Assembly: GCA_027017025.1 (NCBI GenBank)
Contig: JALURH010000066.1
Span: forward strand, 1-5,310
Direction: 5' to 3'
Source: Thermofilaceae archaeon
Lineage (GTDB): Archaea; Thermoproteota; Thermoprotei; Thermofilales; Thermofilaceae
Length of the DNA stretch: 5,310 nt
Part shown: one piece after another, positions 1 through 5,126 of the stretch
How positions within the stretch are numbered: the stretch's first letter is position 1
How the letters are laid out: the number at the start of each line of letters is the position of its first letter
Notes under the pieces: generated by a model
What the model was told of the DNA's origin: nothing
What the model saw: only the letters and a program-made list of their open reading frames with translations
Databases searched by the model: none
Program-made: the position numbers and the translations under genes

Positions 1-397
1 CAAGTAATGCTCTAGCACGCCTAACACGCTCCTCACGAGGCACACCAGCAAAAATCATAGGAAGCATAACGTTCTCAAGAGCAGTAAGAACAGGAATAAG
101 ATTAAACGTCTGAAAAATATAACCAATCTTGTGACACCTAACCCAAGCTAACTGGGCTGGAGTGAACGTTGAAATATCTTTCCCGTCAAGATATACCTTA
201 CCTTTTGTTGGCGTATCTAGCCCCCCTATCATGTTGAATAATGTTGTTTTGCCACTACCACTTGGGCCAAGTATAGCTACATATTCTCCATACTTTACTC
301 TAAGATTTACTCCTCTGAGCGCTTTTACCACTTCTCCTTTGAGATAATAGTATTTGTGTAGATCTTCAGTCATAACAACATATTCTGGTTGACTCAA
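1..397 (-). CDS. ABC transporter ATP-binding protein, MacB/LolD-like (partial, 3' end outside window)
   Basis: This is the N-terminal half of an ABC ATPase, which would power a membrane permease from the cytoplasmic side. Numbered from the GTG at 406, the Walker A motif GPSGSGKTT is at residues 47-55, followed by FNMIGGLD, and the Q-loop IGYIFQTFNLIP has its glutamine at 99. The segment LTALENVMLP follows. A 'GEVVKALRGVNL' stretch before Walker A and the 'fNLiP.LTalENV' pattern are typical of the MacB/LolD/FtsE-like family. The ABC signature, Walker B and H-loop lie beyond the window. Start choice: an in-frame stop at 416-418 limits the start to GTG (406), TTG (397) or ATG (373). TTG 397 follows GGTGG with 5-nt spacing and gives a natural N-terminus (MSQPEYVV). 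GTG 406 follows AAGGA and is the main alternative. ATG 373 would cut into the first beta strand. Codon use changes abruptly near position 145. The substrate cannot be told, since no permease is in view. Confidence 0.9.
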   Translation of the reverse strand, partial: MSQPEYVVMTEDLHKYYYLKGEVVKALRGVNLRVKYGEYVAILGPSGSGKTTLFNMIGGLDTPTKGKVYLDGKDISTFTPAQLAWVRCHKIGYIFQTFNLIPVLTALENVMLPMIFAGVPREERVRRARALL

Positions 398-434
398 GAG
401 TACCACCTGTTCCTTTCATATCCTATATCTCAGA

Positions 435-442
435 CTTATATT
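435..442 (-). promoter_or_regulatory. Possible TATA box for the ABC ATPase gene
   Basis: On the minus strand this reads AATATAAG, an archaeal TATA-like element. With the usual spacing of about 26 bp, transcription would begin near 412. That gives a leader of roughly 6 nt before GTG 406 or 15 nt before TTG 397. The whole 77-bp divergent gap is AT-rich, so other TATA-like words are present and the assignment is weak. Confidence 0.35.
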
Positions 443-444
443 AC

Positions 445-452
445 TTTATATT
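445..452 (+). promoter_or_regulatory. TATA box of the THUMP gene (leaderless promoter)
   Basis: The octamer TTTATATT is centred about 26 bp upstream of the ATG at 475. That is the archaeal TATA-to-transcription-start distance, so the transcript probably starts at or next to the start codon. In agreement, no convincing Shine-Dalgarno sequence precedes the ATG (CTTAGATTAATCA). Inferred from spacing and sequence only. Confidence 0.55.
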
Positions 453-474
453 TGTTAGTGCCTTAGATTAATCA

Positions 475-1035
475 ATGCTTAAAGACTTTAATTTGGTTGT
501 ATCAACCTATAGAGGGCGGGAAAATGATTGCATCTCTGAGCTCTGGTTCTTCGCTAAGGAGCTAGGAGATAACTCTCTCGATGCTAGTAAGACTGGTCTA
601 CCAGCACTAGTGGTAGCTAAGACGAGCTTAGATCCTGAATACCTTGTAGAAAAAGCTAGGGAAGCTATCTTTGATAAACCCTGGTATTTTCGGTATATCC
701 TTAAGATAGTTCCTATACAGAAAACTATCCAAGCTACTTTAGAGGAAATAGAGGAAGCTGCACTCTCTCTAGCGAGAGAGAGGATCGCTTCAGGAGAAAC
801 ATACATGGTTAAGGTTAGGAAAAGATTAACCGAGTTATCAAGAAATGATATCATAGCCGCTATAGCCCCTAAGATTGATAACAAAGTTGATCTAGAAAAC
901 CCGGATAAAATAATAGTAATTGAAATAATTGGTGATGTAGCTGGAATTTCAGTACTATCCCCTGGCAGGATCTTATCTGTACAAAGAATACGTAGAGAGG
1001 CTAAGTTAAGAAAGAGCCAAGAGGGAGGCCTTTAA
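475..1035 (+). CDS. THUMP-domain RNA-binding protein (archaeal Tan1/THUMPD1-like)
   Basis: This is a predicted cytoplasmic RNA-binding protein of 186 residues. I recognise the archaeal stand-alone THUMP family (COG1818-like), related to Tan1/THUMPD1. The eukaryotic members are tRNA-binding adaptors for the acetyltransferase that makes ac4C, so an ac4C role here is inferred from the family. An N-terminal ferredoxin-like region (about 1-80, starting FNLVVSTYRGRE) precedes the THUMP core (about 85-178). The core includes the basic stretch KVRKRLTELSRNDI (113-126), then KVDLENPDKIIVIEIIGDVAG (138-157) and the hydrophobic strand ISVLSP. The C-terminus is basic (RIRREAKLRK). No catalytic domain is fused, which fits an adaptor. 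The ATG has a TATA-like box about 26 bp upstream and no clear Shine-Dalgarno, so a leaderless mRNA is likely. The last nine residues are coded in a 30-bp region that also encodes the C-terminus of the convergent Cgi121-like gene. Family assignment is fairly firm; the partner enzyme is not seen. Confidence 0.85.
   Translation: MLKDFNLVVSTYRGRENDCISELWFFAKELGDNSLDASKTGLPALVVAKTSLDPEYLVEKAREAIFDKPWYFRYILKIVPIQKTIQATLEEIEEAALSLARERIASGETYMVKVRKRLTELSRNDIIAAIAPKIDNKVDLENPDKIIVIEIIGDVAGISVLSPGRILSVQRIRREAKLRKSQEGGL
763..782. repeat. Perfect 8-bp inverted repeat (CTCTCTCT/AGAGAGAG) inside the THUMP gene
   Basis: CTCTCTCT at 763-770 and AGAGAGAG at 775-782 are exact complements around a 4-nt AGCG loop, so RNA from either strand could fold into a tight hairpin. 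It encodes the ordinary helical residues LSLARER, so it may simply reflect codon choice. Function unknown. Confidence 0.4.
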
Positions 1036-1575
1036 TAACAAGTATTTTGATACTTTCTCCCTGAGCGTTTTTCCTAGCATAACATCTAATACTTCCCTCT
1101 CTAAACCAAGTTTTTCAACCAGTTTCTTCGCATCTACTTCATTAAATTCTAATAGACTTTGTTCTTCTACTAACTTAAGAGCTTCCGAAAATCTCCTAAG
1201 GATCTCTCTAGGATCATTTCCTAATGAAATAGCTATACTAACAAGCTTGTTAAAAGATTTGCTAGGAAAAACCATTTCTAGAACCTTCTTTACATTCCTA
1301 TCTCCAAGAAGATACAATAGTACCTCTATTTCAAACCACCTCGAGATATTTCTCCTTCCTAGAAAAGCTCTATAAGCATATGTTACAGCTACTAAAATGT
1401 TCCTTATATCTGGGATAAGCTTAGTTTCCGGTAATATTATTAACCATTCGTTCTCGTTAACTACTTCTTTTATCTTTGAAATCACAAATTCCTTCTCAAG
1501 TGGTTTCCTAGATTTAAATCCCGCTATGGCAACGGCTAGCTCCGTCCCTTCTATAAATACATTCTTTACAATCAT
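1006..1575 (-). CDS. KEOPS complex subunit Cgi121-like protein
   Basis: This is probably the Cgi121 subunit of KEOPS (Kae1-Bud32-Cgi121-Pcc1), which makes the universal t6A37 modification on ANN-decoding tRNAs. In that complex Cgi121 binds Bud32 and the tRNA CCA end. The diagnostic part is the central helical block, residues about 60-105: ILVAVTYAYRAFLGRRNISR, then WFEIEVLLYLLGDRNVKKVLEM. This matches the family pattern of a helix, then 'n.....EiLlyl.G.rqi..Al'. The C-terminal third (LLEFNEVDAKKLVEKLGLER, and the helix ending in VSKYLLLKASLLAL) fits the family end, where an acidic DE-type turn is followed by a long hydrophobic helix. At 189 residues it is longer than the roughly 150 of some euryarchaeal homologues. 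The ATG at 1575 is the only usable start, because a TAA lies one codon further upstream; AGGG sits 7 nt before it. The 3' end overlaps the THUMP gene on the other strand by 30 bp. The other KEOPS subunits are not here. Recognition is by pattern, so an unrelated helical protein cannot be fully excluded. Confidence 0.72.
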   Translation of the reverse strand: MIVKNVFIEGTELAVAIAGFKSRKPLEKEFVISKIKEVVNENEWLIILPETKLIPDIRNILVAVTYAYRAFLGRRNISRWFEIEVLLYLLGDRNVKKVLEMVFPSKSFNKLVSIAISLGNDPREILRRFSEALKLVEEQSLLEFNEVDAKKLVEKLGLEREVLDVMLGKTLREKVSKYLLLKASLLALS

Positions 1576-1591
1576 TGTTATACCCTAAAGG

Positions 1592-1599
1592 TTATAATA
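1592..1599. promoter_or_regulatory. TATA-like core in the divergent Cgi121/SAM hydrolase gap
   Basis: TTATAATA on the plus strand is centred about 25-26 bp before the GTG at 1621, an ideal position for a leaderless transcript of the SAM hydrolase gene. The preceding purine-rich TAAAGG could act as a BRE. The same bases read TATTATAA on the minus strand, but are only about 21 bp from the Cgi121-like ATG at 1575. That is shorter than the usual spacing, so its use in that direction is uncertain. A weaker minus-strand candidate, AAAATAAG (about 1610-1617), would give a short leader containing AGGG. Confidence 0.5.
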
Positions 1600-1620
1600 T
1601 TTAGACCCCTTATTTTCTCT

Positions 1621-2430
1621 GTGGCAAGGGTTGTCGCAATACTCACAGATTTCGGCTACAGAGACTTCTATGTTGCTTCTATGAAGGGTGTAATCCTATC
1701 CATATGTCCTGAAGTCACAATTGTTGATATATCACATGACGTACCGAAGTGGGATATAAGGAGTGCAGCATATCTTCTCTTTTGCTCCTACAGGTATTTT
1801 CCTGAGGGGACCATATTTGTGGTAGTAGTGGATCCGGGAGTGGGTACGGAGAGGAATATTATTGCCGTGAAAACTAGGAAATATGTATTTATCGGTCCAG
1901 ACAATGGTGTTCTAGCTTTAGCTGTAAACTCTGATGGAATAGAAGAAATTTATATTGTAGAAAACACCGAGCTATTCCTTAAAGACATCTCTTATACATT
2001 CCATGGAAGAGACATCTTCGCTCCTGTTGCTGCCTATTTAGCATGTGGTGTAAATATGGAGAAATTAGGGAGAAAATCAGGGAAAATTAAGGAAGTATTC
2101 ATGTCTAAACCATATGTATCAAGCAATGGTATCTTAGGTGAGATTATCTACATAGATGATTTCGGCAACGCAGCTACGAATATAGATAAATCAGCCCTCA
2201 GAGCGATCGGTATAGATTATGGCGATAGAATAGAAGTATACGTTGGGGATAGATATTACATTCTTCCATTTGCTAAAAGCTTCGGTTACGTTAGGGAGGG
2301 AGAGCCTCTTATGTTAATTAATAGTTGTGGTGTAGCTGAAATAGCGGTTAATAGGGGCAAAGCATCAGAGATTCTCGAATTGAATCTCGGTGCGAAAATC
2401 CGTTTGAAGAAATATTCTCAAGTTGAATAA
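1621..2430 (+). CDS. SAM hydroxide adenosyltransferase (DUF62 / SAM hydrolase family)
   Basis: Predicted cytoplasmic enzyme hydrolysing S-adenosylmethionine to adenosine and L-methionine with water or hydroxide as nucleophile. It belongs to the family that includes the bacterial fluorinase and chlorinase. The N-terminal domain starts with ILTDFGYRDFYVASMKG (7-23), then the SH.VP-type loop ISHDVPKWD (37-45) and FVVVVDPGVGTERN (66-79). GPDNG follows at 92-96 and FHGRDIFAP at 127-135. The D-R-H triad described for DUF62 enzymes is intact as Asp71, Arg78 and His128, which argues for hydroxide use rather than halide. The C-terminal domain holds IDDFGNAATNI (178-188), the conserved D.FGN..TN signature. 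The length of 269 is normal for the family. The start is GTG, preceded by a pyrimidine-rich TATTTTCTCT with no Shine-Dalgarno but a TATA-like box about 26 bp upstream, so it is probably leaderless. The gene stands alone on its strand and its last 13 bp overlap the end of rtcA. The physiological role, such as SAM level control, is unresolved. Confidence 0.93.
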   Translation: MARVVAILTDFGYRDFYVASMKGVILSICPEVTIVDISHDVPKWDIRSAAYLLFCSYRYFPEGTIFVVVVDPGVGTERNIIAVKTRKYVFIGPDNGVLALAVNSDGIEEIYIVENTELFLKDISYTFHGRDIFAPVAAYLACGVNMEKLGRKSGKIKEVFMSKPYVSSNGILGEIIYIDDFGNAATNIDKSALRAIGIDYGDRIEVYVGDRYYILPFAKSFGYVREGEPLMLINSCGVAEIAVNRGKASEILELNLGAKIRLKKYSQVE

Positions 2431-3464
2431 CCTATACCTCTAGCTCTTATTATTGCTCTATCTCTATCGATTTTATAGTTAAACTCCGCTCCAATAATTT
2501 TTTCGCAGAGCTTTAACGCGGTTATGGCATGAGAGGTAAGTTCTACCGTGTGTATCATTGAATCACCTTTGGCTAAAGCCATGTATATTACTAGATTATC
2601 TGATGCATGAGGATCAATGCTCACCCCTCTCTTTAGTGTATCAATTAACCTCCTAGCAGCTTCTCTCCCAACCTTCTCTGCAGGTTTCCCCCTCTCCCCT
2701 AGAGAATCTCCACCAGCTATCCCCTGATCCGTTATAGCCCACAGAACGATTCCGCTTCCACGACTAAAAGCTGGTGTCCTACAGTCAACCTTAATATTCT
2801 TCACTCTAAAACCTGATTTTTCAAGTTCTAAGGTTGCTGATTTAGCCTGTCTCTCAGCTATATGGCAGGGAAGATTTCCTACATAAGATATACCGGATAT
2901 TTCCCTGATATTTGCGTAAGAACCTATGGTTATCCTCGAGAGAGGATATGAGTGCTGTGTTCTAACTCGCACAAGACCTCCTCCTTCAGGGTAGAAACCC
3001 CTCCTCACGAGTTTTATTTCAGCTTTCACCCCGAATCTACTTAGCACTGGTAATAATACATTCTGTATGTAGGGAATAGGCGGGCTCCATTTAACACTAG
3101 TACCTCCTATAATTTCAAGATCCACTCTACCTCTAGCTGCTAAAATCACTGGCATAACTGCTTGTAGAAGTAAAGATATGCTTCCCGCAGTTCCTATATC
3201 TATGCGGTAAGTTCCAGGCTTCGGCAAAGTTCTAGGCCTGAATACTATTTTTGTAGATCCTATCTCTAAGCCCTCTACATCTGCATTTACGAGCTGAGCT
3301 ATAAACTTAATAGCGGTCAAGTGTTGAGGTCTGAGACCAGGGTTGCTTCTTTTAGCTCTGATATTATATACCTTTATATCTTCGCCCATTAATGCAGCTA
3401 GAGCTACGCTATACCTAAGTAGTTGTCCCCCTCCTTCACCGAATGATCCATCAACTTGAATCAT
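2418..3464 (-). CDS. rtcA: RNA 3'-terminal phosphate cyclase (RtcA)
   Basis: Converts an RNA 3'-phosphate to a 2',3'-cyclic phosphate using ATP, through an enzyme-AMP intermediate. Numbered from the chosen start, the protein has 348 residues, the usual RtcA length. It opens with MIQVDGSFGEGGGQLLR (1-17), then RSNPGLRPQH (39-48), GGTSVKWSPP (120-129) and FYPEGGG (157-163). DPHASDNLVIYMAL carries His286, aligning by pattern with the adenylated His309 of E. coli RtcA (HLADQ). No critical motif is missing, so it should be active. Start choice: this ATG opens directly on the family N-terminus and has GGGGG 8 nt upstream. An in-frame ATG at 3494, with AAAGGAT before it, would add ten residues (MYGRILGERD) not typical of the family. 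It is the last gene of the leftward cluster and overlaps the upstream lipid gene by 14 bp, suggesting coupled translation. No RtcB ligase gene or RtcR-type regulator is visible. Confidence 0.95.
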   Translation of the reverse strand: MIQVDGSFGEGGGQLLRYSVALAALMGEDIKVYNIRAKRSNPGLRPQHLTAIKFIAQLVNADVEGLEIGSTKIVFRPRTLPKPGTYRIDIGTAGSISLLLQAVMPVILAARGRVDLEIIGGTSVKWSPPIPYIQNVLLPVLSRFGVKAEIKLVRRGFYPEGGGLVRVRTQHSYPLSRITIGSYANIREISGISYVGNLPCHIAERQAKSATLELEKSGFRVKNIKVDCRTPAFSRGSGIVLWAITDQGIAGGDSLGERGKPAEKVGREAARRLIDTLKRGVSIDPHASDNLVIYMALAKGDSMIHTVELTSHAITALKLCEKIIGAEFNYKIDRDRAIIRARGIGYST

Positions 3465-4053
3465 GTCTCTTTCCCCCAATATTCTTCCATACATGATGTA
3501 TCCTTTGCAAAATAGTTACATATGTTAATAAGATTAGAAAATATATTACTCCGAGAGAAGCTGTTCTCGAAAAAAAGTATAGTATTATAGCCACGTATAA
3601 TAGTATGAGTCTCTCGCCTCTTTCAGCTATACCTACACCATTCATAGTGATACCAAGAGCTTCTGCCCGAGCACGCGTATAACTGACTAGGTAAGCACCT
3701 ATAAGTAGTATCAGAAGAATATAGAAATCCACAACCCCTATTCTATGGGATACTAAAATAGCTACAAAGTCCTCTACTCTATCCACCGTGGAATCGAGGA
3801 AAGCTCCAAAGCTCGTTTTTCTCCCCTTTTCCCGTGCTATATATCCATCCACAGAATCCATAATTGAAGATAATACTAGAAAGAGTATAGCATATAGAGT
3901 AAACACTGAATCAATATTTACTAGTGCTAGGGCTACCAGCGACAGTAGGAGTCCAAGGAGAGTAATAAAGTTTGGAGGGGTATTTAACTTGAGAAAGGGA
4001 AAAGCGAGGACTCTAATTATTACCTTAAGTTTGTCCTTAAATTTGCTCAGCAA
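3451..4053 (-). CDS. CDP-alcohol phosphotransferase, probable archaetidylinositol phosphate synthase
   Basis: Integral membrane enzyme of the CDP-alcohol phosphatidyltransferase family, which transfers a CDP-activated lipid to a polar alcohol. The catalytic motif D-x2-DG-x2-AR-x8-G-x3-D-x3-D is complete as Asp66, Asp69, Gly70, Ala73, Arg74, Gly83, Asp87 and Asp91, in DSVDGYIAREKG and FGAFLDSTVD. About six hydrophobic segments can be seen (roughly 29-45, 50-65, 91-105, 107-125, 149-161, 166-182). The basic stretch YTRARAEALG (125-134) and AERGER (143-148) resemble inositol-phosphate-using members, so archaetidylinositol phosphate synthase is my preferred role. An archaetidylserine or glycerophosphate enzyme is less likely. 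The 200-residue length is normal. The start is TTG, with GAGGG 4 nt upstream that overlaps the NAC stop codon, 7 bp after that gene. Its own end overlaps rtcA. A lipid gene inside a translation/RNA cluster is unexpected by function, but the spacing clearly ties it to its neighbours. Confidence 0.88.
   Translation of the reverse strand: MLSKFKDKLKVIIRVLAFPFLKLNTPPNFITLLGLLLSLVALALVNIDSVFTLYAILFLVLSSIMDSVDGYIAREKGRKTSFGAFLDSTVDRVEDFVAILVSHRIGVVDFYILLILLIGAYLVSYTRARAEALGITMNGVGIAERGERLILLYVAIILYFFSRTASLGVIYFLILLTYVTILQRIHHVWKNIGGKRHDSS
3473..3477 (-). promoter_or_regulatory. Shine-Dalgarno GGGGG for rtcA
   Basis: On the minus strand GGGGG lies 8 nt before the ATG at 3464, inside the last codons of the upstream lipid-enzyme gene. 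It supports that start over the ATG at 3494, and ribosomes finishing the upstream gene could pass straight on. Confidence 0.5.
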
Positions 4054-4057
4054 GCGT

Positions 4058-4062
4058 CCCTC
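4058..4062 (-). promoter_or_regulatory. Shine-Dalgarno GAGGG for the TTG-started CDP-alcohol phosphotransferase
   Basis: On the minus strand the NAC stop codon TGA runs into GAGGG, 4 nt before TTG at 4053. The overlap of stop codon and ribosome-binding site supports the TTG start and suggests termination-reinitiation coupling. Confidence 0.5.
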
Positions 4063-4423
4063 AGCCCCCTTTCTTAGACTTAATCAACATTATGGCTTTC
4101 GCCAAATCACCACCAACCTCTTTGAGAGCAGCACGTGCCTCCTCCAGGCTCACCCCAGTTTGTAGAGCTACGAGTTGTATATCCTCCTCTGGGATCTCAA
4201 CTACTCCCATCTCCTCACCCAACTCTCTTCTCTCCTCGGTCCCTATTATTTGATATATTTTCCCTCCACCTCTCATTTCAATAACAGATACCTTTGCATC
4301 CTTTATTACCAGTTCATGATCCGAGAAACGTATAACTACTTCCTCGACCCCCTCTAGTTCCTTTAACTCTAGTCCCATTCTCCGAGTTAGCCTACGCAGC
4401 TCCCTAGGTGATAATCTCCTCAT
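4061..4423 (-). CDS. nac: Nascent polypeptide-associated complex protein (archaeal alpha-NAC)
   Basis: Ribosome-associated factor that contacts nascent chains at the exit tunnel; the archaeal protein forms a homodimer through its NAC domain. Its 120 residues show the archaeal layout. A basic N-terminal arm (MRRLSPRELRRLTRRMG, 1-17) is suited to ribosomal RNA contact. The NAC beta-barrel (about 18-64) contains EEVVIRFSDHELVIKDAKV (27-45) and the conserved KIYQIIG (55-61). An acidic linker leads to a C-terminal UBA domain (about 79-116), with EEDIQLVALQTGVSLEEAR and the closing GGDLAKAIMLI. Length and domains are normal, with nothing missing. The ATG has GGTGG 7 nt upstream. The first 20 bp overlap the end of the DUF434 gene in another frame, and the lipid-enzyme TTG follows 7 bp after its stop, so it sits mid-operon. 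alpha-NAC near tRNA and RNA-processing genes fits a translation-related cluster. Confidence 0.95.
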   Translation of the reverse strand: MRRLSPRELRRLTRRMGLELKELEGVEEVVIRFSDHELVIKDAKVSVIEMRGGGKIYQIIGTEERRELGEEMGVVEIPEEDIQLVALQTGVSLEEARAALKEVGGDLAKAIMLIKSKKGG

Positions 4424-5123
4424 CTTCTATCCACCTACATATGTTGATTATATTCTCGGGGGATATAATATTGGCTATGAATCCTCCTAAGTCTAATATG
4501 TTTTTCACAGAATCCAGAATTACAGAATCACTTGAAGAAACCGTCGAATCACGGGATAACATTATTGTAGTTTTATCGGCTCTCCTAGCTAATACTGTCT
4601 TACACATAAGCCCGAAGTTTTGACATAACTTCCGTGTTATTGATGCAATCTCAGCGCTCTTACTGACTTGAGAGTCAAATATAAAGAAAATATTGGGGGG
4701 ATTTACCGCTAATAGTGTTCCGAGAAGTATAACTAGAGATACGTAGAGATGATTCCCGACCCTTACTTTCCTCACATAAGCTGAAAGATCTCTAATTACA
4801 CCATCGGTACAAAGTAGCAGGGTATCTCCCAGTATTGATGACTGAATAGTTGATAATACGTTAAATGAATCTACGATCAACTCTTTTCTTTTAACCTTAC
4901 GGATATCCTCCATCTTTTTAATTCTAGCTTTACTAACTTCCCTCGAGTAAACTCCTCTATATAGTATAAGGCGTTCTATCTTAGAGAGCCTATATCTACT
5001 TGAAATAAGGTTTAGAGAAGATTCTCTGTTGTATCCTCTATTTAATAGATAGAAAAAGTCTTTAGCGGCTTCTCGGATCTCTGGCCTAATATATACTTTA
5101 ATTTTTGGAGGCTTTATATACAA
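4404..5123 (-). CDS. DUF434 family protein with PIN/NYN-like C-terminal region
   Basis: Conserved archaeal family (COG2454-like, DUF434) with no proven function that I know of. The N-terminal part (about 12-60) is helical and carries the DUF434 pattern REAAKDFFYLLNRGYNRESS, then LNLISSRYRLSKIERLILYR. A basic linker with many K/R residues (65-81) follows. The C-terminal domain (about 82-235) alternates hydrophobic strands ending in acidic residues: LIVDSFNVL (Asp85), LCTDGVIRD (Asp107, Asp112), FFIFDSQVSKS (Asp150), RADK (Asp183) and SSSDSVILD (Asp199, Asp204). 'vDs.NvL ... fiFD ... sSDs.I' resembles the order of acidic residues in PIN/NYN ribonucleases, so an RNA-cleaving role is possible but only inferred. 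The start is TTG, three bases after the alaS stop and in the same frame; AGGGG lies 11 nt upstream, rather far. No other plausible start precedes the DUF434 pattern. The 3' end overlaps NAC by 20 bp. Confidence 0.85.
   Translation of the reverse strand: MYIKPPKIKVYIRPEIREAAKDFFYLLNRGYNRESSLNLISSRYRLSKIERLILYRGVYSREVSKARIKKMEDIRKVKRKELIVDSFNVLSTIQSSILGDTLLLCTDGVIRDLSAYVRKVRVGNHLYVSLVILLGTLLAVNPPNIFFIFDSQVSKSAEIASITRKLCQNFGLMCKTVLARRADKTTIMLSRDSTVSSSDSVILDSVKNILDLGGFIANIISPENIINICRWIEDEEIIT
4431..4435 (-). promoter_or_regulatory. Shine-Dalgarno GGTGG for NAC
   Basis: On the minus strand GGTGG precedes the NAC ATG at 4423 by 7 nt and lies inside the end of the DUF434 coding region. It fits the archaeal anti-Shine-Dalgarno (CACCUCC) and supports the start. 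Confidence 0.5.
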
Positions 5124-5126
5124 TTT

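Noticed and set aside
162..347. Plus-strand 61-codon frame rich in Ser/Pro opposite the ABC ATPase
   Set aside because: Antisense shadow of the Walker A region; composition is what the reverse of that gene gives.
507..884. 125-codon open frame on the minus strand opposite the THUMP gene
   Set aside because: It mirrors a well-supported coding gene on the other strand, resembles no family, and has no promoter or ribosome-binding site that I can see.
1036..1070. T-containing stretch after the THUMP stop as a possible terminator
   Set aside because: The T runs are short (TTTT and TTT), and the region is coding for the opposite gene, so a terminator call is not supportable.
3788..4165. 125-codon open frame on the plus strand opposite the lipid enzyme and NAC genes
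   Set aside because: It crosses two genuine minus-strand genes antisense, its translation is low in structure-like pattern, and it lacks an initiation signal.
4404..4623. Plus-strand 71-codon frame opposite the DUF434 gene (4408-4623)
   Set aside because: Antisense shadow of a conserved protein, with no start signal.
4834..4844. TTGATGACTGA, resembling box C followed by box D of an archaeal C/D guide RNA
   Set aside because: The two boxes are directly joined with no guide spacer, no matching second pair is nearby, and the bases lie inside the DUF434 coding region.
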